NCBI GenBank assembly: GCA_018266965.1 | Contig: JAFDZJ010000432.1 | Coordinates: 1 to 10,516 of the forward strand | From: Bacteroidota bacterium | Lineage (GTDB): Bacteria; Bacteroidota; Bacteroidia; Flavobacteriales; Weeksellaceae | Direction of reading: 5' to 3' | DNA length: 10,516 bases | Part shown: one piece after another, positions 1 through 6,682 of the stretch | How the letters are laid out: every line of letters begins with the position of its first letter | Numbering within the stretch: position 1 is the first letter of the stretch | Program-made: the position numbers and the translations under genes | The notes under the pieces: generated by a model | What the model saw: the letters and a program-made list of their open reading frames with translations, nothing else | Told to the model about the DNA's origin: nothing | Databases searched by the model: none

Positions 1-683
1 TAGGAATCTACATTTTGTCCGAGCAGGGTAATCTCTTTATATCCGTTGTCCCAAAGCTCTTTACATTCTTTGATGATGGAGTGCGGATCTCTACTTCTCT
101 CCCTTCCACGGGTAAAAGGCACGATGCAGAAGGTACACATATTGTCGCAACCACGGGTGATGGTTACAAAGGCTGTAACGCCATTTCCACCCAATCTCAC
201 CGGAGAAATATCGGCGTAGGTTTCGTCTTTGGAAAGGATTACATTGATGGCATCTTTTCCGCCCTCGGTTTCTTTTAATAAATTAGGCAAATCTCTGTAA
301 GCATCGGGACCCACAACCAAGTCCACCAATTGTTCTTCTTCCAACAATTTGCTTTTTAATCTTTCTGCCATGCAACCCAAAACACCAACGATAAGATTGG
401 GTTTTGTTCTTTTCAAACTTTTGAATTTCGACAAACGCATTCTCACGGTTTGCTCGGCTTTTTCCCTTACCGAACAAGTATTTAGTAAAATTAAATCGGC
501 CTCTTCTTCATTAGCAGTGGTATTGTAACCAATATCGTTGAGGATAGAGGCGACAATTTCAGAGTCAGAGAAATTCATTTGGCAGCCGTAACTTTCCAAA
601 AATAATTTTTTGGTATTTTCCGGTTTTTCAGCGATAGCATAAGCTTCGCCTTGTTTGGTTTCGTCTATATATTTTTCTTGCAT
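1..683 (-). CDS. miaB: tRNA-2-methylthio-N6-dimethylallyladenosine synthase MiaB (N-terminal part, cut by window edge)
   Basis: MiaB is a radical-SAM iron-sulfur enzyme that adds a methylthio group to N6-isopentenyl-adenosine at position 37 of tRNAs reading UNN codons. The frame is open from ATG at 683 down to base 1, giving 227 full codons; the family is usually about 440-480 residues, so roughly half is present. The N-terminal UPF0004 domain has its three cluster cysteines at C34 (ESYGCQMN), C70 (LNTCSVRE) and C104 (GCMAER). The radical-SAM motif RGCDNMCTFC follows with C179, C183 and C186, then GRERSR and LLGQNVDS at the edge. The catalytic TIM barrel continues outside; the TRAM domain must also lie beyond the edge. 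The start is well supported because the ordered N-terminus follows it directly and a good -7 box lies about 85 bp upstream. From memory, related flavobacteria often have a sigma-54 regulator, lptE, secG and groESL downstream; none of that is visible here. Confidence 0.96.
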   Translation of the reverse strand, partial: MQEKYIDETKQGEAYAIAEKPENTKKLFLESYGCQMNFSDSEIVASILNDIGYNTTANEEEADLILLNTCSVREKAEQTVRMRLSKFKSLKRTKPNLIVGVLGCMAERLKSKLLEEEQLVDLVVGPDAYRDLPNLLKETEGGKDAINVILSKDETYADISPVRLGGNGVTAFVTITRGCDNMCTFCIVPFTRGRERSRDPHSIIKECKELWDNGYKEITLLGQNVDS

Positions 684-720
684 TTTCTTGTAATTATATT
701 TTTAATAATAAAATCTTTGC

Positions 721-762
721 CTCAATCTCAGTCTAAACCTTAACCTTAATCTTAAATTCAAG
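721..762. repeat. Degenerate hexamer repeat in the miaB leader
   Basis: Seven hexamers follow one another in register: CTCAAT, CTCAGT, CTAAAC, CTTAAC, CTTAAT, CTTAAA, TTCAAG (consensus about CTYARY; read on the minus strand, RTTRAG). The block lies between the miaB -7 box and the miaB start, so it would form the 5' end of the miaB transcript. The periodicity is directly visible; any role is unknown. Confidence 0.6.
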
Positions 763-768
763 CGTTTG

Positions 769-776
769 CAAAGATA
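769..776 (-). promoter_or_regulatory. miaB promoter -7 box
   Basis: On the minus strand 776-769 reads TATCTTTG, a full match to the Bacteroidota -7 consensus TAnnTTTG. No clean TTTG stands about 19 bp upstream; the sequence there (TGAC, 799-796) is part of the palindrome at 787-799. Transcription would start near 760-764, leaving a leader of about 80 nt. Confidence 0.6.
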
Positions 777-786
777 CTAAAAAAGA

Positions 787-799
787 TGACAGAATGTCA
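787..799. promoter_or_regulatory. Palindrome TGACA-GAA-TGTCA at the miaB promoter, candidate operator
   Basis: A perfect 5-bp inverted repeat with a 3-bp spacer sits about 10 bp upstream of the miaB -7 box, covering the place of the -33 element. Position and symmetry fit a dimeric regulator site. No regulator can be named from the sequence. Confidence 0.4.
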
Positions 800-821
800 G
801 TAAATTGATTTATTTAATTAA

Positions 822-856
822 TAAAAAAGACAACCATTTATGATGATTGCCTTTTA
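822..856 (-). terminator. Rho-independent terminator after the 879-1364 gene
   Basis: The arms 825-837 and 843-855 enclose a 5-nt loop. Read as minus-strand RNA, the 13-bp stem is complete because its two irregular positions become G-U pairs. The plus strand has A-C mismatches there, which points to minus-strand use. The stem is followed by a TTTTTTAT tail. It lies just beyond the stop codon at 879 and separates this gene from miaB. Confidence 0.75.
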
Positions 857-878
857 TAAATTTGACTTTATTTCAAAG

Positions 879-1364
879 TTAATCAATATCCACAGACATT
901 GAAGAGAATTTAATTTTGATTTTTATTTGTGAAGAAATAGGTTTGCCATTGCAAGTTGCAGGTGACCAATTTTTTCTTATTCTTCTAAAGATATATTCCA
1001 TATCATCAAAGAAAAATTTCGAATTAGGAATATTTGGAGAACATTTCAAATCGGTAATTTTTCCATTTTCATCGATGGTTAGGGTAAATGAAAAATCCCC
1101 ATTCAGTCGGTACAAATCAGAGTTTAGATAGTTATACATATACTTGCTGAGAAGTTTTTTGTATGCCGAAACACCACCTTCAAAAGTGGCAACATTCAGG
1201 TTTGTACAACCTTTTATCGGAAGTTGATAAAAGGGTTCTTGAATTTCCAACCTATTGATGTTTCTAGAATTTTCCTGAAACAAAACATCATTCTGTTCTT
1301 CTACATCTTGTGCGGAAATCATCACGCTAAAAAATAGTGAGGAGAGTAGTAAAAAAGATTTCAT
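879..1364 (-). CDS. Exported protein with a TonB C-terminal-like domain
   Basis: This 161-residue protein starts with a type I signal peptide (MKSFLLLSSLFFSVMISA, likely cut before QD at residue 19), so it should reach the periplasm or outer membrane. The mature part resembles the TonB C-terminal fold common in Bacteroidota: FEGGVSAYKKLL at 61-72, a beta-rich FTLTIDENGKITDLKC at 93-108, and the signature NWSPATCNGKPI at 132-143. It lacks the uncleaved N-terminal anchor and proline-rich spacer of a real TonB, so it is unlikely to transduce energy from ExbBD. Three cysteines (C53, C108, C138) lie in the mature part. The gene is related to its upstream neighbour at 1521-2252, 156 bp away, and ends in a clear terminator. 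Its biological role is unknown; the domain call is by pattern recognition. Confidence 0.75.
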   Translation of the reverse strand: MKSFLLLSSLFFSVMISAQDVEEQNDVLFQENSRNINRLEIQEPFYQLPIKGCTNLNVATFEGGVSAYKKLLSKYMYNYLNSDLYRLNGDFSFTLTIDENGKITDLKCSPNIPNSKFFFDDMEYIFRRIRKNWSPATCNGKPISSQIKIKIKFSSMSVDID

Positions 1365-1385
1365 AGCCTTTGTAATTTAGAAAAT

Positions 1386-1419
1386 CGAAGTTACGAAATA
1401 AAGACATCGTAAATTCAAA
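1386..1419 (-). promoter_or_regulatory. Possible promoter of the 879-1364 gene
   Basis: On the minus strand TTTG (1419-1416) is followed after 22 bp by TAACTTCG (1393-1386), one mismatch from TAnnTTTG, about 22 bp before the start codon at 1364. The match is imperfect and the spacing is at the long end, so this is only a candidate. Confidence 0.35.
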
Positions 1420-1520
1420 TTTGGAAAAAATATTATGATTTTATTTGTGTGTCTTTTTGTTTGACACTCTATTTTCTAATGCCATAAAAAGACTCCAGAA
1501 TTAGTATAGCAAGTTTGTTT

Positions 1521-2252
1521 CTATTCTGTTCTAGCTTTCATTGATATTGGTAATCTCATTCGGTAGCGTATTATCATTCCGTTTTTGATAGCAGGAGTCC
1601 ATTTTTGATTTGTTTTCCTAACCGCTACTTTTGTCATATTTTTAAAATTATTATTATTGGATATTACATCTATATTTTCGATATTTCCTTCTGTGTTTAT
1701 AATAAATTCTACTATTGCTTTCATATCAAAATCATCAGATGGATTCAAATGATGAAAATTTATATTGTTAATAACATCTTGTCGGAACTTGTTTATTCCA
1801 CCAGGATATTCGGGTATTGTTAAATTGTCATCTGGGTCGGAATAATCTTCATTATAATTACTAAACAAATCATTTGGGTTAAATTTTATTTTTTGGATAG
1901 CATTAATATTTTTCTGTTCTATGGTTGCTGGTTTCCAATTTTCCAAATAAGGAAGAGCTTTTCTTATCATATCATAAGCACATTTTTTTTTGGAAATAGC
2001 AATAGTATCAAAATCTTTGACAAAACTGATTTCAGCATTTTCTTTTATGAGAACCGAAATTTGATATTCTTCATGTTTGTTTTCACATGGTTGCATATTT
2101 CTTTTCAAAATAACATCTCTCAATTCTTTGTAAAAAGCTGCACTCCCTCCTTTATAATAATCTTGATGCTCTGGATAAGCGTCATAAATTACTGGTTGTT
2201 GTGCGAAACAAAACACAGATGCTATTAGTGCAAAAAAATGTATTAATTTCAT
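1521..2252 (-). CDS. Exported protein with two tandem TonB C-terminal-like domains
   Basis: This 243-residue protein has an N-terminal signal peptide (MKLIHFFALIASVFCFA, likely cut before QQ at residue 18). The mature part carries two repeats of one pattern. The first runs from about 30 to 125 (YYKGGSAAFYKEL, then ENWKPAT at 104-110 and IQKIKF). The second runs from about 146 to 239 (PEYPGGINKFRQDV, then QKWTPAI at 216-222 and RYRMRLPISM). The second is the more canonical; the first is diverged and has C56 and C91. A short acidic linker (about 126-145) joins them. No membrane anchor or proline-rich spacer is present, so a TonB energy-transducer role is doubtful. The start is 19 bp after the lysA stop, so it may be co-transcribed with lysA. 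Its function is unknown. Confidence 0.75.
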   Translation of the reverse strand: MKLIHFFALIASVFCFAQQPVIYDAYPEHQDYYKGGSAAFYKELRDVILKRNMQPCENKHEEYQISVLIKENAEISFVKDFDTIAISKKKCAYDMIRKALPYLENWKPATIEQKNINAIQKIKFNPNDLFSNYNEDYSDPDDNLTIPEYPGGINKFRQDVINNINFHHLNPSDDFDMKAIVEFIINTEGNIENIDVISNNNNFKNMTKVAVRKTNQKWTPAIKNGMIIRYRMRLPISMKARTE

Positions 2253-2271
2253 TTTAATATAATTTAAAATT

Positions 2272-3471
2272 TTACAAAACTTCTATTTGATTTTTCAACA
2301 AATCTTCAAATTCGTCTCTTTTTCTAATTAAATGTGCTTTTCCGTTGATGAAAAGAACTTCTGCGGGTTTTAATCTGGAATTGAAATTAGAACTCATCTC
2401 AAATCCATAAGCTCCGGCGTTTCTGAAAACTAAAATATCGCCTTCTTTTACTTCGTTTAGTTTTCTATCCCAAGCGAAAGTGTCTGTTTCACAGATGTTT
2501 CCTACTACAGTATAGATTCTTTCCGGACCATTCGGGTGCGATAGGTTTTCAATTTTGTGGTAGGCATCGTAAAACATCGGTCTTATCAAATGATTAAATC
2601 CAGAATTTACACCAACAAAAGTAGTAGCAGTGGTATGTTTGATAACATTGGCTTTTACCAAAAAATGTCCGGATTTGCTCACCAAAAATTTCCCCGGCTC
2701 AAACCAAAGTTCAAAATTTTTCCCTGTTTCTTTGGCAAAAGCAGTGAGAGCTTTGGTAACTTTTTTACCCAATTGATCTACATCGGTTTCTATATCGTCA
2801 TCTTGGTACGGAACTTTGAAACCGCTTCCCATATCCAAATATTTCAGATTAGGAAAATGCACAGACAAATCGAGCATGATTTCCAAACCTTGTAGGAATA
2901 CATCGGCATCTTTTATTTCGCTTCCCGTGTGCATGTGCAAACCTTCTACATTAATGTTGGTGGATTGCATGATGCGTTCGATATGACGGAGTTGGTGGAT
3001 AGAAATTCCGAATTTGGAATCAATATGTCCAGTAGAAATTTTATAATTTCCACCTGCAAAAATATGTGGATTTATCCTTACAAAAATAGGGTAGGAGTCA
3101 CCATATTTGTTTCCGAATTGCTCTAAAATGGAAATATTATCAATATTGATATGTACTCCCAATTTCATTGCTTCTTCTATCTCGGTAATATCTACACAAT
3201 TGGGTGTAAAAAGGACTTGCTTCGGTTCGAAACCAGCTTTCAGACCCAACTTTACTTCATTTATAGAAACGCAATCTAAGTTGGCACCAATTGACTTTAC
3301 ATATTTCAGGATATTGATGTTGGTCAAAGATTTTGCTGCATAAAAAAATCTGGTCTTCTTGGAAAATGAGGAAGTAAGTTTTTCATATTGTTCTTTGATG
3401 CTTTCTGCATCATACACATAAACCGGTGTACCGAATTCTTCAGCAATTTTTAGTAAATCTTTGTTTGTCAT
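2272..3471 (-). CDS. lysA: Diaminopimelate decarboxylase
   Basis: LysA is a cytoplasmic PLP enzyme that decarboxylates meso-diaminopimelate to L-lysine, the last step of lysine synthesis, and so also draws on the peptidoglycan precursor pool. Numbering from the chosen start, the fold-III PLP barrel holds the Schiff-base lysine in YAAKSLTN (K47), HTGS at 181-184, the phosphate-binding glycine stretch GSGF at 215-218 and EPGK at 258-261. The C-terminal part has the active-site cysteine in NICETDTF (C327) and the family signature GAYGFEMSSNFNSR near 353-366. Length is 399 residues, normal for the family. An in-frame ATG at 3525 would add 18 residues, but that stretch lacks family character and lies upstream of a perfect -7 box (3504-3511), so the ATG at 3471 is preferred. 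There is no AG-rich ribosome binding site. The next gene follows after 19 bp. Confidence 0.95.
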   Translation of the reverse strand: MTNKDLLKIAEEFGTPVYVYDAESIKEQYEKLTSSFSKKTRFFYAAKSLTNINILKYVKSIGANLDCVSINEVKLGLKAGFEPKQVLFTPNCVDITEIEEAMKLGVHINIDNISILEQFGNKYGDSYPIFVRINPHIFAGGNYKISTGHIDSKFGISIHQLRHIERIMQSTNINVEGLHMHTGSEIKDADVFLQGLEIMLDLSVHFPNLKYLDMGSGFKVPYQDDDIETDVDQLGKKVTKALTAFAKETGKNFELWFEPGKFLVSKSGHFLVKANVIKHTTATTFVGVNSGFNHLIRPMFYDAYHKIENLSHPNGPERIYTVVGNICETDTFAWDRKLNEVKEGDILVFRNAGAYGFEMSSNFNSRLKPAEVLFINGKAHLIRKRDEFEDLLKNQIEVL

Positions 3472-3503
3472 AAAAGGAATTGTTTTGAAAATAAAAATAT
3501 GAA

Positions 3504-3511
3504 CAAATATA
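3504..3511 (-). promoter_or_regulatory. lysA promoter -7 box
   Basis: Minus strand 3511-3504 reads TATATTTG, a full match to TAnnTTTG, 33 bp before the ATG at 3471. No good TTTG is seen at the usual distance upstream. The box lies inside the longest possible lysA frame, which argues for the shorter protein. Confidence 0.55.
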
Positions 3512-3580
3512 GATTTTTTTGCCAATCTAAACTCACCATATCAGATAAATTATTACTTTTACTCATCAAATCTGAATATT

Positions 3581-4198
3581 ATGAATGTTTTTAATAAGAA
3601 AAACTATACAATGTTGGTGTTGTTTTTTACTTTTTTATTTCCGATTAGTTTTTTTTCTCAATCCAAAGAAATTGTAAATCCAAAAGGGAAATGGTATTTT
3701 GGGGCAGAAATTGGGCTGAATGAAAAAACAACTGTACACCCAAGCAGAATGACGGCTTTACAAGGAGGGTTACTGGCAGAGTATTACTTCGCAAAAAATT
3801 GGTCGGTAAGTGGTAGGATAAAATATTTTGAAACAGGAATACTGGATAGTTATCGGTATTTTGATGGTTCGGTAGTTTCAATTCCTGTTAATCTCGTTTG
3901 GAAATACAGGATTTTTCATAATTTTAATGGTAATCTTAAATTAGGATTTGCTATGAACCAAGAACTTAAAAGTAATTATTATTTTGGTCCCAATGACAAA
4001 ACGGACTTTTCAAAATTTTATGGAAATATAAATTCAGGAATTGGGTTTAATTATTTTTTGTCTGATAAAGTTTGTGTTTATATGGACTATGAGGCTTATG
4101 TTTTGGGAAATGATAGAAATGGTGATAACTCATTTTTTCCAGTTTCGCCAGACAACAATCTGTTGAATTTTGGATTGAAATATAATTTTGCCAAATAA
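3581..4198 (+). CDS. Exported protein, probably an outer-membrane beta-barrel
   Basis: The 205-residue product begins with a basic N-terminus and a hydrophobic core (MLVLFFTFLFPISFFSQ, residues 11-27), a signal peptide likely cut near SQ/SKE. The rest alternates polar and aromatic or hydrophobic residues in short strands with glycine turns (WYFGAEIGLN, LLAEYYFAKNWSVSGRIKYF, GNINSGIGFNYFL, LLNFGLKYNF). This fits a small outer-membrane beta-barrel of the OmpW or OmpA-barrel size class with about eight strands. The last strand ends in NFAK instead of the usual terminal aromatic residue. No family can be named and the ligand is unknown. It is divergent from lysA (109 bp between start codons) and convergent with rho, with which it shares a bidirectional terminator. 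A weak -7-like TACTTTTA lies at 3554-3561. Confidence 0.75.
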   Translation: MNVFNKKNYTMLVLFFTFLFPISFFSQSKEIVNPKGKWYFGAEIGLNEKTTVHPSRMTALQGGLLAEYYFAKNWSVSGRIKYFETGILDSYRYFDGSVVSIPVNLVWKYRIFHNFNGNLKLGFAMNQELKSNYYFGPNDKTDFSKFYGNINSGIGFNYFLSDKVCVYMDYEAYVLGNDRNGDNSFFPVSPDNNLLNFGLKYNFAK

Positions 4199-4217
4199 AA
4201 TTCTTATTATTCTTAAA

Positions 4218-4257
4218 TAAAAAAGCATTAACAATAGCTATTGTTAATGCTTTTTTA
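4218..4257. terminator. Bidirectional terminator between the barrel gene and rho
   Basis: This is a perfect uninterrupted palindrome with two 20-bp arms meeting at 4237/4238 (core GCATTAACAATAG, then its complement). A run of six A on one side and six T on the other gives a U-tail on both strands. It lies 20 bp after the stop of the plus-strand gene and 35 bp beyond the stop of rho, so it can end both convergent transcripts. Confidence 0.9.
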
Positions 4258-4291
4258 ATTGTGTGAATTGCAATATTGAGTGCGAAATATT

Positions 4292-6064
4292 TTATTTGTT
4301 CATACTCATCAAAAATTCTTCATTGCTTAAAGTGGTTCTAATACTTTTGTCCACAAATTCCATTGCCTCCAAAGGATTCATTTCGGAGAGGTATTTGCGG
4401 AGAATCCACATTCTTTGTTGGGTATTTGGATCCAAAAGTAAGTCGTCTCTTCTGGTGCTAGAAGCTACCAAATCTATCGCAGGATATATTCTTTTGTTGG
4501 CAATTTTTCTGTCCAGTTGAAGTTCCATGTTTCCAGTTCCTTTAAATTCCTCAAAAATCACTTCATCCATTTTAGAGCCTGTGTCTATCAGTGCTGTTGC
4601 AATAATTGTGAGAGAACCGCCACCTTCTATTTTTCTGGCAGCACCAAAAAATCTTTTTGGTTTATGTAGTGCATTTGCATCAACACCACCGGAAAGTATT
4701 TTTCCAGATGCTGGAGTTACAGTGTTATAAGCCCTTGCAAGTCTGGTAATAGAGTCCAAAAGAATGACAACATCATGTCCACATTCTACCAATCTTTGTG
4801 CTTTGGCTAGGACCAGGTTGGCAACTTTTACATGCTTGTCAGCAGCCTCGTCAAAAGTTGAGGCTATCACTTCTGCATTTACAGATCTTTCCATATCTGT
4901 AACTTCTTCTGGTCTTTCGTCTATCAAAAGAACCATCATATAAGCTTCCGGATGATTGGAGGAAATAGCATTGGCAATATCTTTTAGCAACATTGTCTTA
5001 CCAGTTTTTGGTTGTGCCACAATCATTGCTCTTTGTCCTTTTCCTATCGGTGCAAATAAATCTACAATTCTAGTAGATTTTGTAGAGCCATTTCCTGCGA
5101 GGTTGAATTTTTCTTGAGGAAATAAAGGTGTAAGGTTTTCAAAAGATACTCTGTCTTTTATAAAAGCCATGTCTCTACCATTGACTTCGGTTGGATTGAG
5201 TAATGAAAAATATTTTTCGCCTTCTTTGGGTAACCTAACAATTCCTTTTACGGTATCACCGGTTTTTAGTCCGAAATTTCTTATTTGATGATTGGAAACA
5301 TATACATCATCTGGAGAAGAAATGTAGGAAAAATCAGGCGAACGGAGAAAACCATAGTTGTCAGGCAATATTTCCAAAACTCCTTCTATGGTAACCATTC
5401 CATCAAAATTGAATTCTTTTTTCGGCTCTACTTCTGTTTTGCTTTCGTTGTTGGAATCGTTGGAAGTAGGTTGGTTTTTTGGTTGATTTTCCTTGTTGCG
5501 TTGGTTATTTTTTTTAGGTAAATGTTGTTTGGGTGTTGTTTCTTCTACTGTTTCTGCACTGTCCGAAATAATAACCTCCTGTTTTGTTGGCTCAACGCTT
5601 TCTGTTTCGGTTTCCGAAGCATTACTAGTAGGACTAATCCTGGTTCTCTTCTTTTTTGGAGGATTGGAAACTTCTGTTGATTGTTGAGGGATAGTTTTCT
5701 CTTTATTCTCAAGTGGTGGAGAAATTGTATTTGAGGTATCGACTGTTTCTACTTGTTTTTCAACTTTTTCGATTTGGACAGTATCTGTAACCTCGGTTGT
5801 TTCTTTGGTAGCTTTTGGCTTTGGAGCAGCCTTTGTCCTTTTGGGTTTTGGTTTTGCTATCTGTGTGGATTTTTCTATAACCTCGGGTTTTTCGTGAGTG
5901 TTGAAATAATCTTTAACTACCTTTGGTTCTGTGGCTTGGTAATCTAAAATGGCAAATATTTTGTCGTTTTCGCTAGAAACTTTAGCTACTTTTAGACCCA
6001 AACCCTTTAATAATGAGGCTATCTCCATGTCGGATTTAGACCTTAAGAGTTCAATGTTGTACAT
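4292..6064 (-). CDS. rho: Transcription termination factor Rho with a long disordered N-terminal insert
   Basis: Rho is a hexameric RNA-dependent ATPase and helicase that loads on nascent RNA and ends transcription. The 590 residues compare with 419 in E. coli. A Rho_N-like helical domain spans about 1-50. A low-complexity, charged and polar insert follows at about 60-218, rich in K, E, P, T, N and Q. The RNA-binding cold-shock domain is at about 222-295 (GVLEILPDNYGFLRSP). The ATPase core has the P-loop QPKTGKT (351-357), IDERPEEVTD with E383 matching E. coli Glu211, Walker B VVILLDS (D437), the Q-loop region ILSGGVDANAL (456-466) and the R-loop FKGTGN (507-512). All catalytic motifs are intact. 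Such inserts are typical of Bacteroidota Rho, and in Bacteroides thetaiotaomicron the insert has been reported to drive phase separation. A strong promoter lies about 95 bp upstream and leaves a leader of about 90 nt. Confidence 0.98.
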   Translation of the reverse strand: MYNIELLRSKSDMEIASLLKGLGLKVAKVSSENDKIFAILDYQATEPKVVKDYFNTHEKPEVIEKSTQIAKPKPKRTKAAPKPKATKETTEVTDTVQIEKVEKQVETVDTSNTISPPLENKEKTIPQQSTEVSNPPKKKRTRISPTSNASETETESVEPTKQEVIISDSAETVEETTPKQHLPKKNNQRNKENQPKNQPTSNDSNNESKTEVEPKKEFNFDGMVTIEGVLEILPDNYGFLRSPDFSYISSPDDVYVSNHQIRNFGLKTGDTVKGIVRLPKEGEKYFSLLNPTEVNGRDMAFIKDRVSFENLTPLFPQEKFNLAGNGSTKSTRIVDLFAPIGKGQRAMIVAQPKTGKTMLLKDIANAISSNHPEAYMMVLLIDERPEEVTDMERSVNAEVIASTFDEAADKHVKVANLVLAKAQRLVECGHDVVILLDSITRLARAYNTVTPASGKILSGGVDANALHKPKRFFGAARKIEGGGSLTIIATALIDTGSKMDEVIFEEFKGTGNMELQLDRKIANKRIYPAIDLVASSTRRDDLLLDPNTQQRMWILRKYLSEMNPLEAMEFVDKSIRTTLSNEEFLMSMNK

Positions 6065-6160
6065 AAAATTGAGGTGCGTAAAGCAATTTGTAATGAAGAT
6101 TTTTTATGAATTGAATAAAATCAGGCGACTTTATTCTATTTTTTGAATAATTTATGACTG

Positions 6161-6191
6161 CAAATCTACATTATTTTTTGAAACACACAAA
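6161..6191 (-). promoter_or_regulatory. rho promoter
   Basis: On the minus strand TTTG (6191-6188) is separated by exactly 19 bp from TAGATTTG (6168-6161), a full match to the Bacteroidota -33/-7 consensus. Transcription would start near 6154. The -33 box lies within the promoter of the divergent DUF4293 gene. Confidence 0.8.
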
Positions 6192-6207
6192 AAAAATACT
6201 ATTTTTG
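6177..6207 (+). promoter_or_regulatory. Promoter of the DUF4293 gene
   Basis: TTTG (6177-6180) is separated by exactly 19 bp from TATTTTTG (6200-6207), a full consensus match. The expected start near 6214 leaves a very short leader of about 15 nt before the ATG at 6230. The region 6177-6191 is shared with the oppositely directed rho promoter. Confidence 0.8.
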
Positions 6208-6229
6208 TCCAGATTTTTTAAATTAAATA

Positions 6230-6619
6230 ATGCTACAAAGAATACAAACCATTTGGCTGATATTAAGTGTACTGTGTGCTGTTGCCTTGTTTGTAACTTC
6301 ACAAGATGTCGTGATTATGGACAAGTTTCCCATCATAAACATTTCTAATCTACTATTGGTTTTGATTGGTGTTTTTAGCATTTTGAATTATAAAAATAGA
6401 AAAAGACAAATCTTGCTGAACAATATCAGTATGATTATAAACGCTTTGTTGATCGGACTATTGTCTTACTGGCTACTCAATTTATCCGGAGGAATTTCTT
6501 TTCCTGAGAAGGGTATTGAGCCTTTCTTCCCAGCCTTGGCAATCATTTGTTTGCTTATAGCGAATGTATTCATTCGTAGGGACGAAAAGCTCGTAAAATC
6601 TGTAGATAGACTACGATAG
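6230..6619 (+). CDS. DUF4293 family inner-membrane protein
   Basis: The 129-residue product is a small integral membrane protein with four predicted helices at about 6-24, 33-52, 61-84 and 97-115. The second loop is basic (NYKNRKRQ) and the C-terminal tail is charged (RRDEKLVKSVDRLR). The opening MLQRIQTIWL and the four-helix layout match DUF4293, a family of unknown function in Bacteroidota. From memory, this gene commonly lies next to rho in flavobacteria, as here. It is transcribed away from rho from its own promoter and is followed by a strong terminator, so it forms a single-gene unit. The start is supported by the family-typical N-terminus and the promoter 22 bp upstream. Nothing in the sequence suggests a catalytic activity. 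Confidence 0.88.
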   Translation: MLQRIQTIWLILSVLCAVALFVTSQDVVIMDKFPIINISNLLLVLIGVFSILNYKNRKRQILLNNISMIINALLIGLLSYWLLNLSGGISFPEKGIEPFFPALAIICLLIANVFIRRDEKLVKSVDRLR

Positions 6620-6644
6620 ACCAACAACGATTTTTTTTTGAGAG

Positions 6645-6682
6645 AAGACAGTTTTCATTTTTTTTGAAAACTGTTTTTTTTT
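6645..6682 (+). terminator. Rho-independent terminator after the DUF4293 gene
   Basis: The arms ACAGTTTTCA (6648-6657) and TGAAAACTGT (6665-6674) pair perfectly around a 7-nt T-rich loop and run into nine T (6674-6682). It lies 28 bp after the stop codon. Confidence 0.9.

Noticed and set aside
1449..1467. Hairpin GTGTC-N9-GACAC between the two TonB-like genes, considered as a terminator
   Set aside because: The stem is only 5 bp and no T-run follows on either strand, so termination is not supported.
1605..2228. Plus-strand frames opposite the two-domain TonB-like gene
   Set aside because: They are antisense to a gene with a signal peptide and recognisable domains, have no promoter and have an I/F/Y-heavy composition typical of reversed AT-rich coding DNA.
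3472..3580. Lysine riboswitch upstream of lysA
   Set aside because: The predicted lysA leader is only about 30 nt, far too short for an L-box aptamer, and no matching conserved sequence is visible.
5285..5947. Plus-strand open frames across the Rho N-terminal region, hydrophobic and rich in F, L and V
   Set aside because: They are antisense shadows of the low-complexity Lys/Glu/Thr-rich Rho insert; complementing such codons gives hydrophobic residues.
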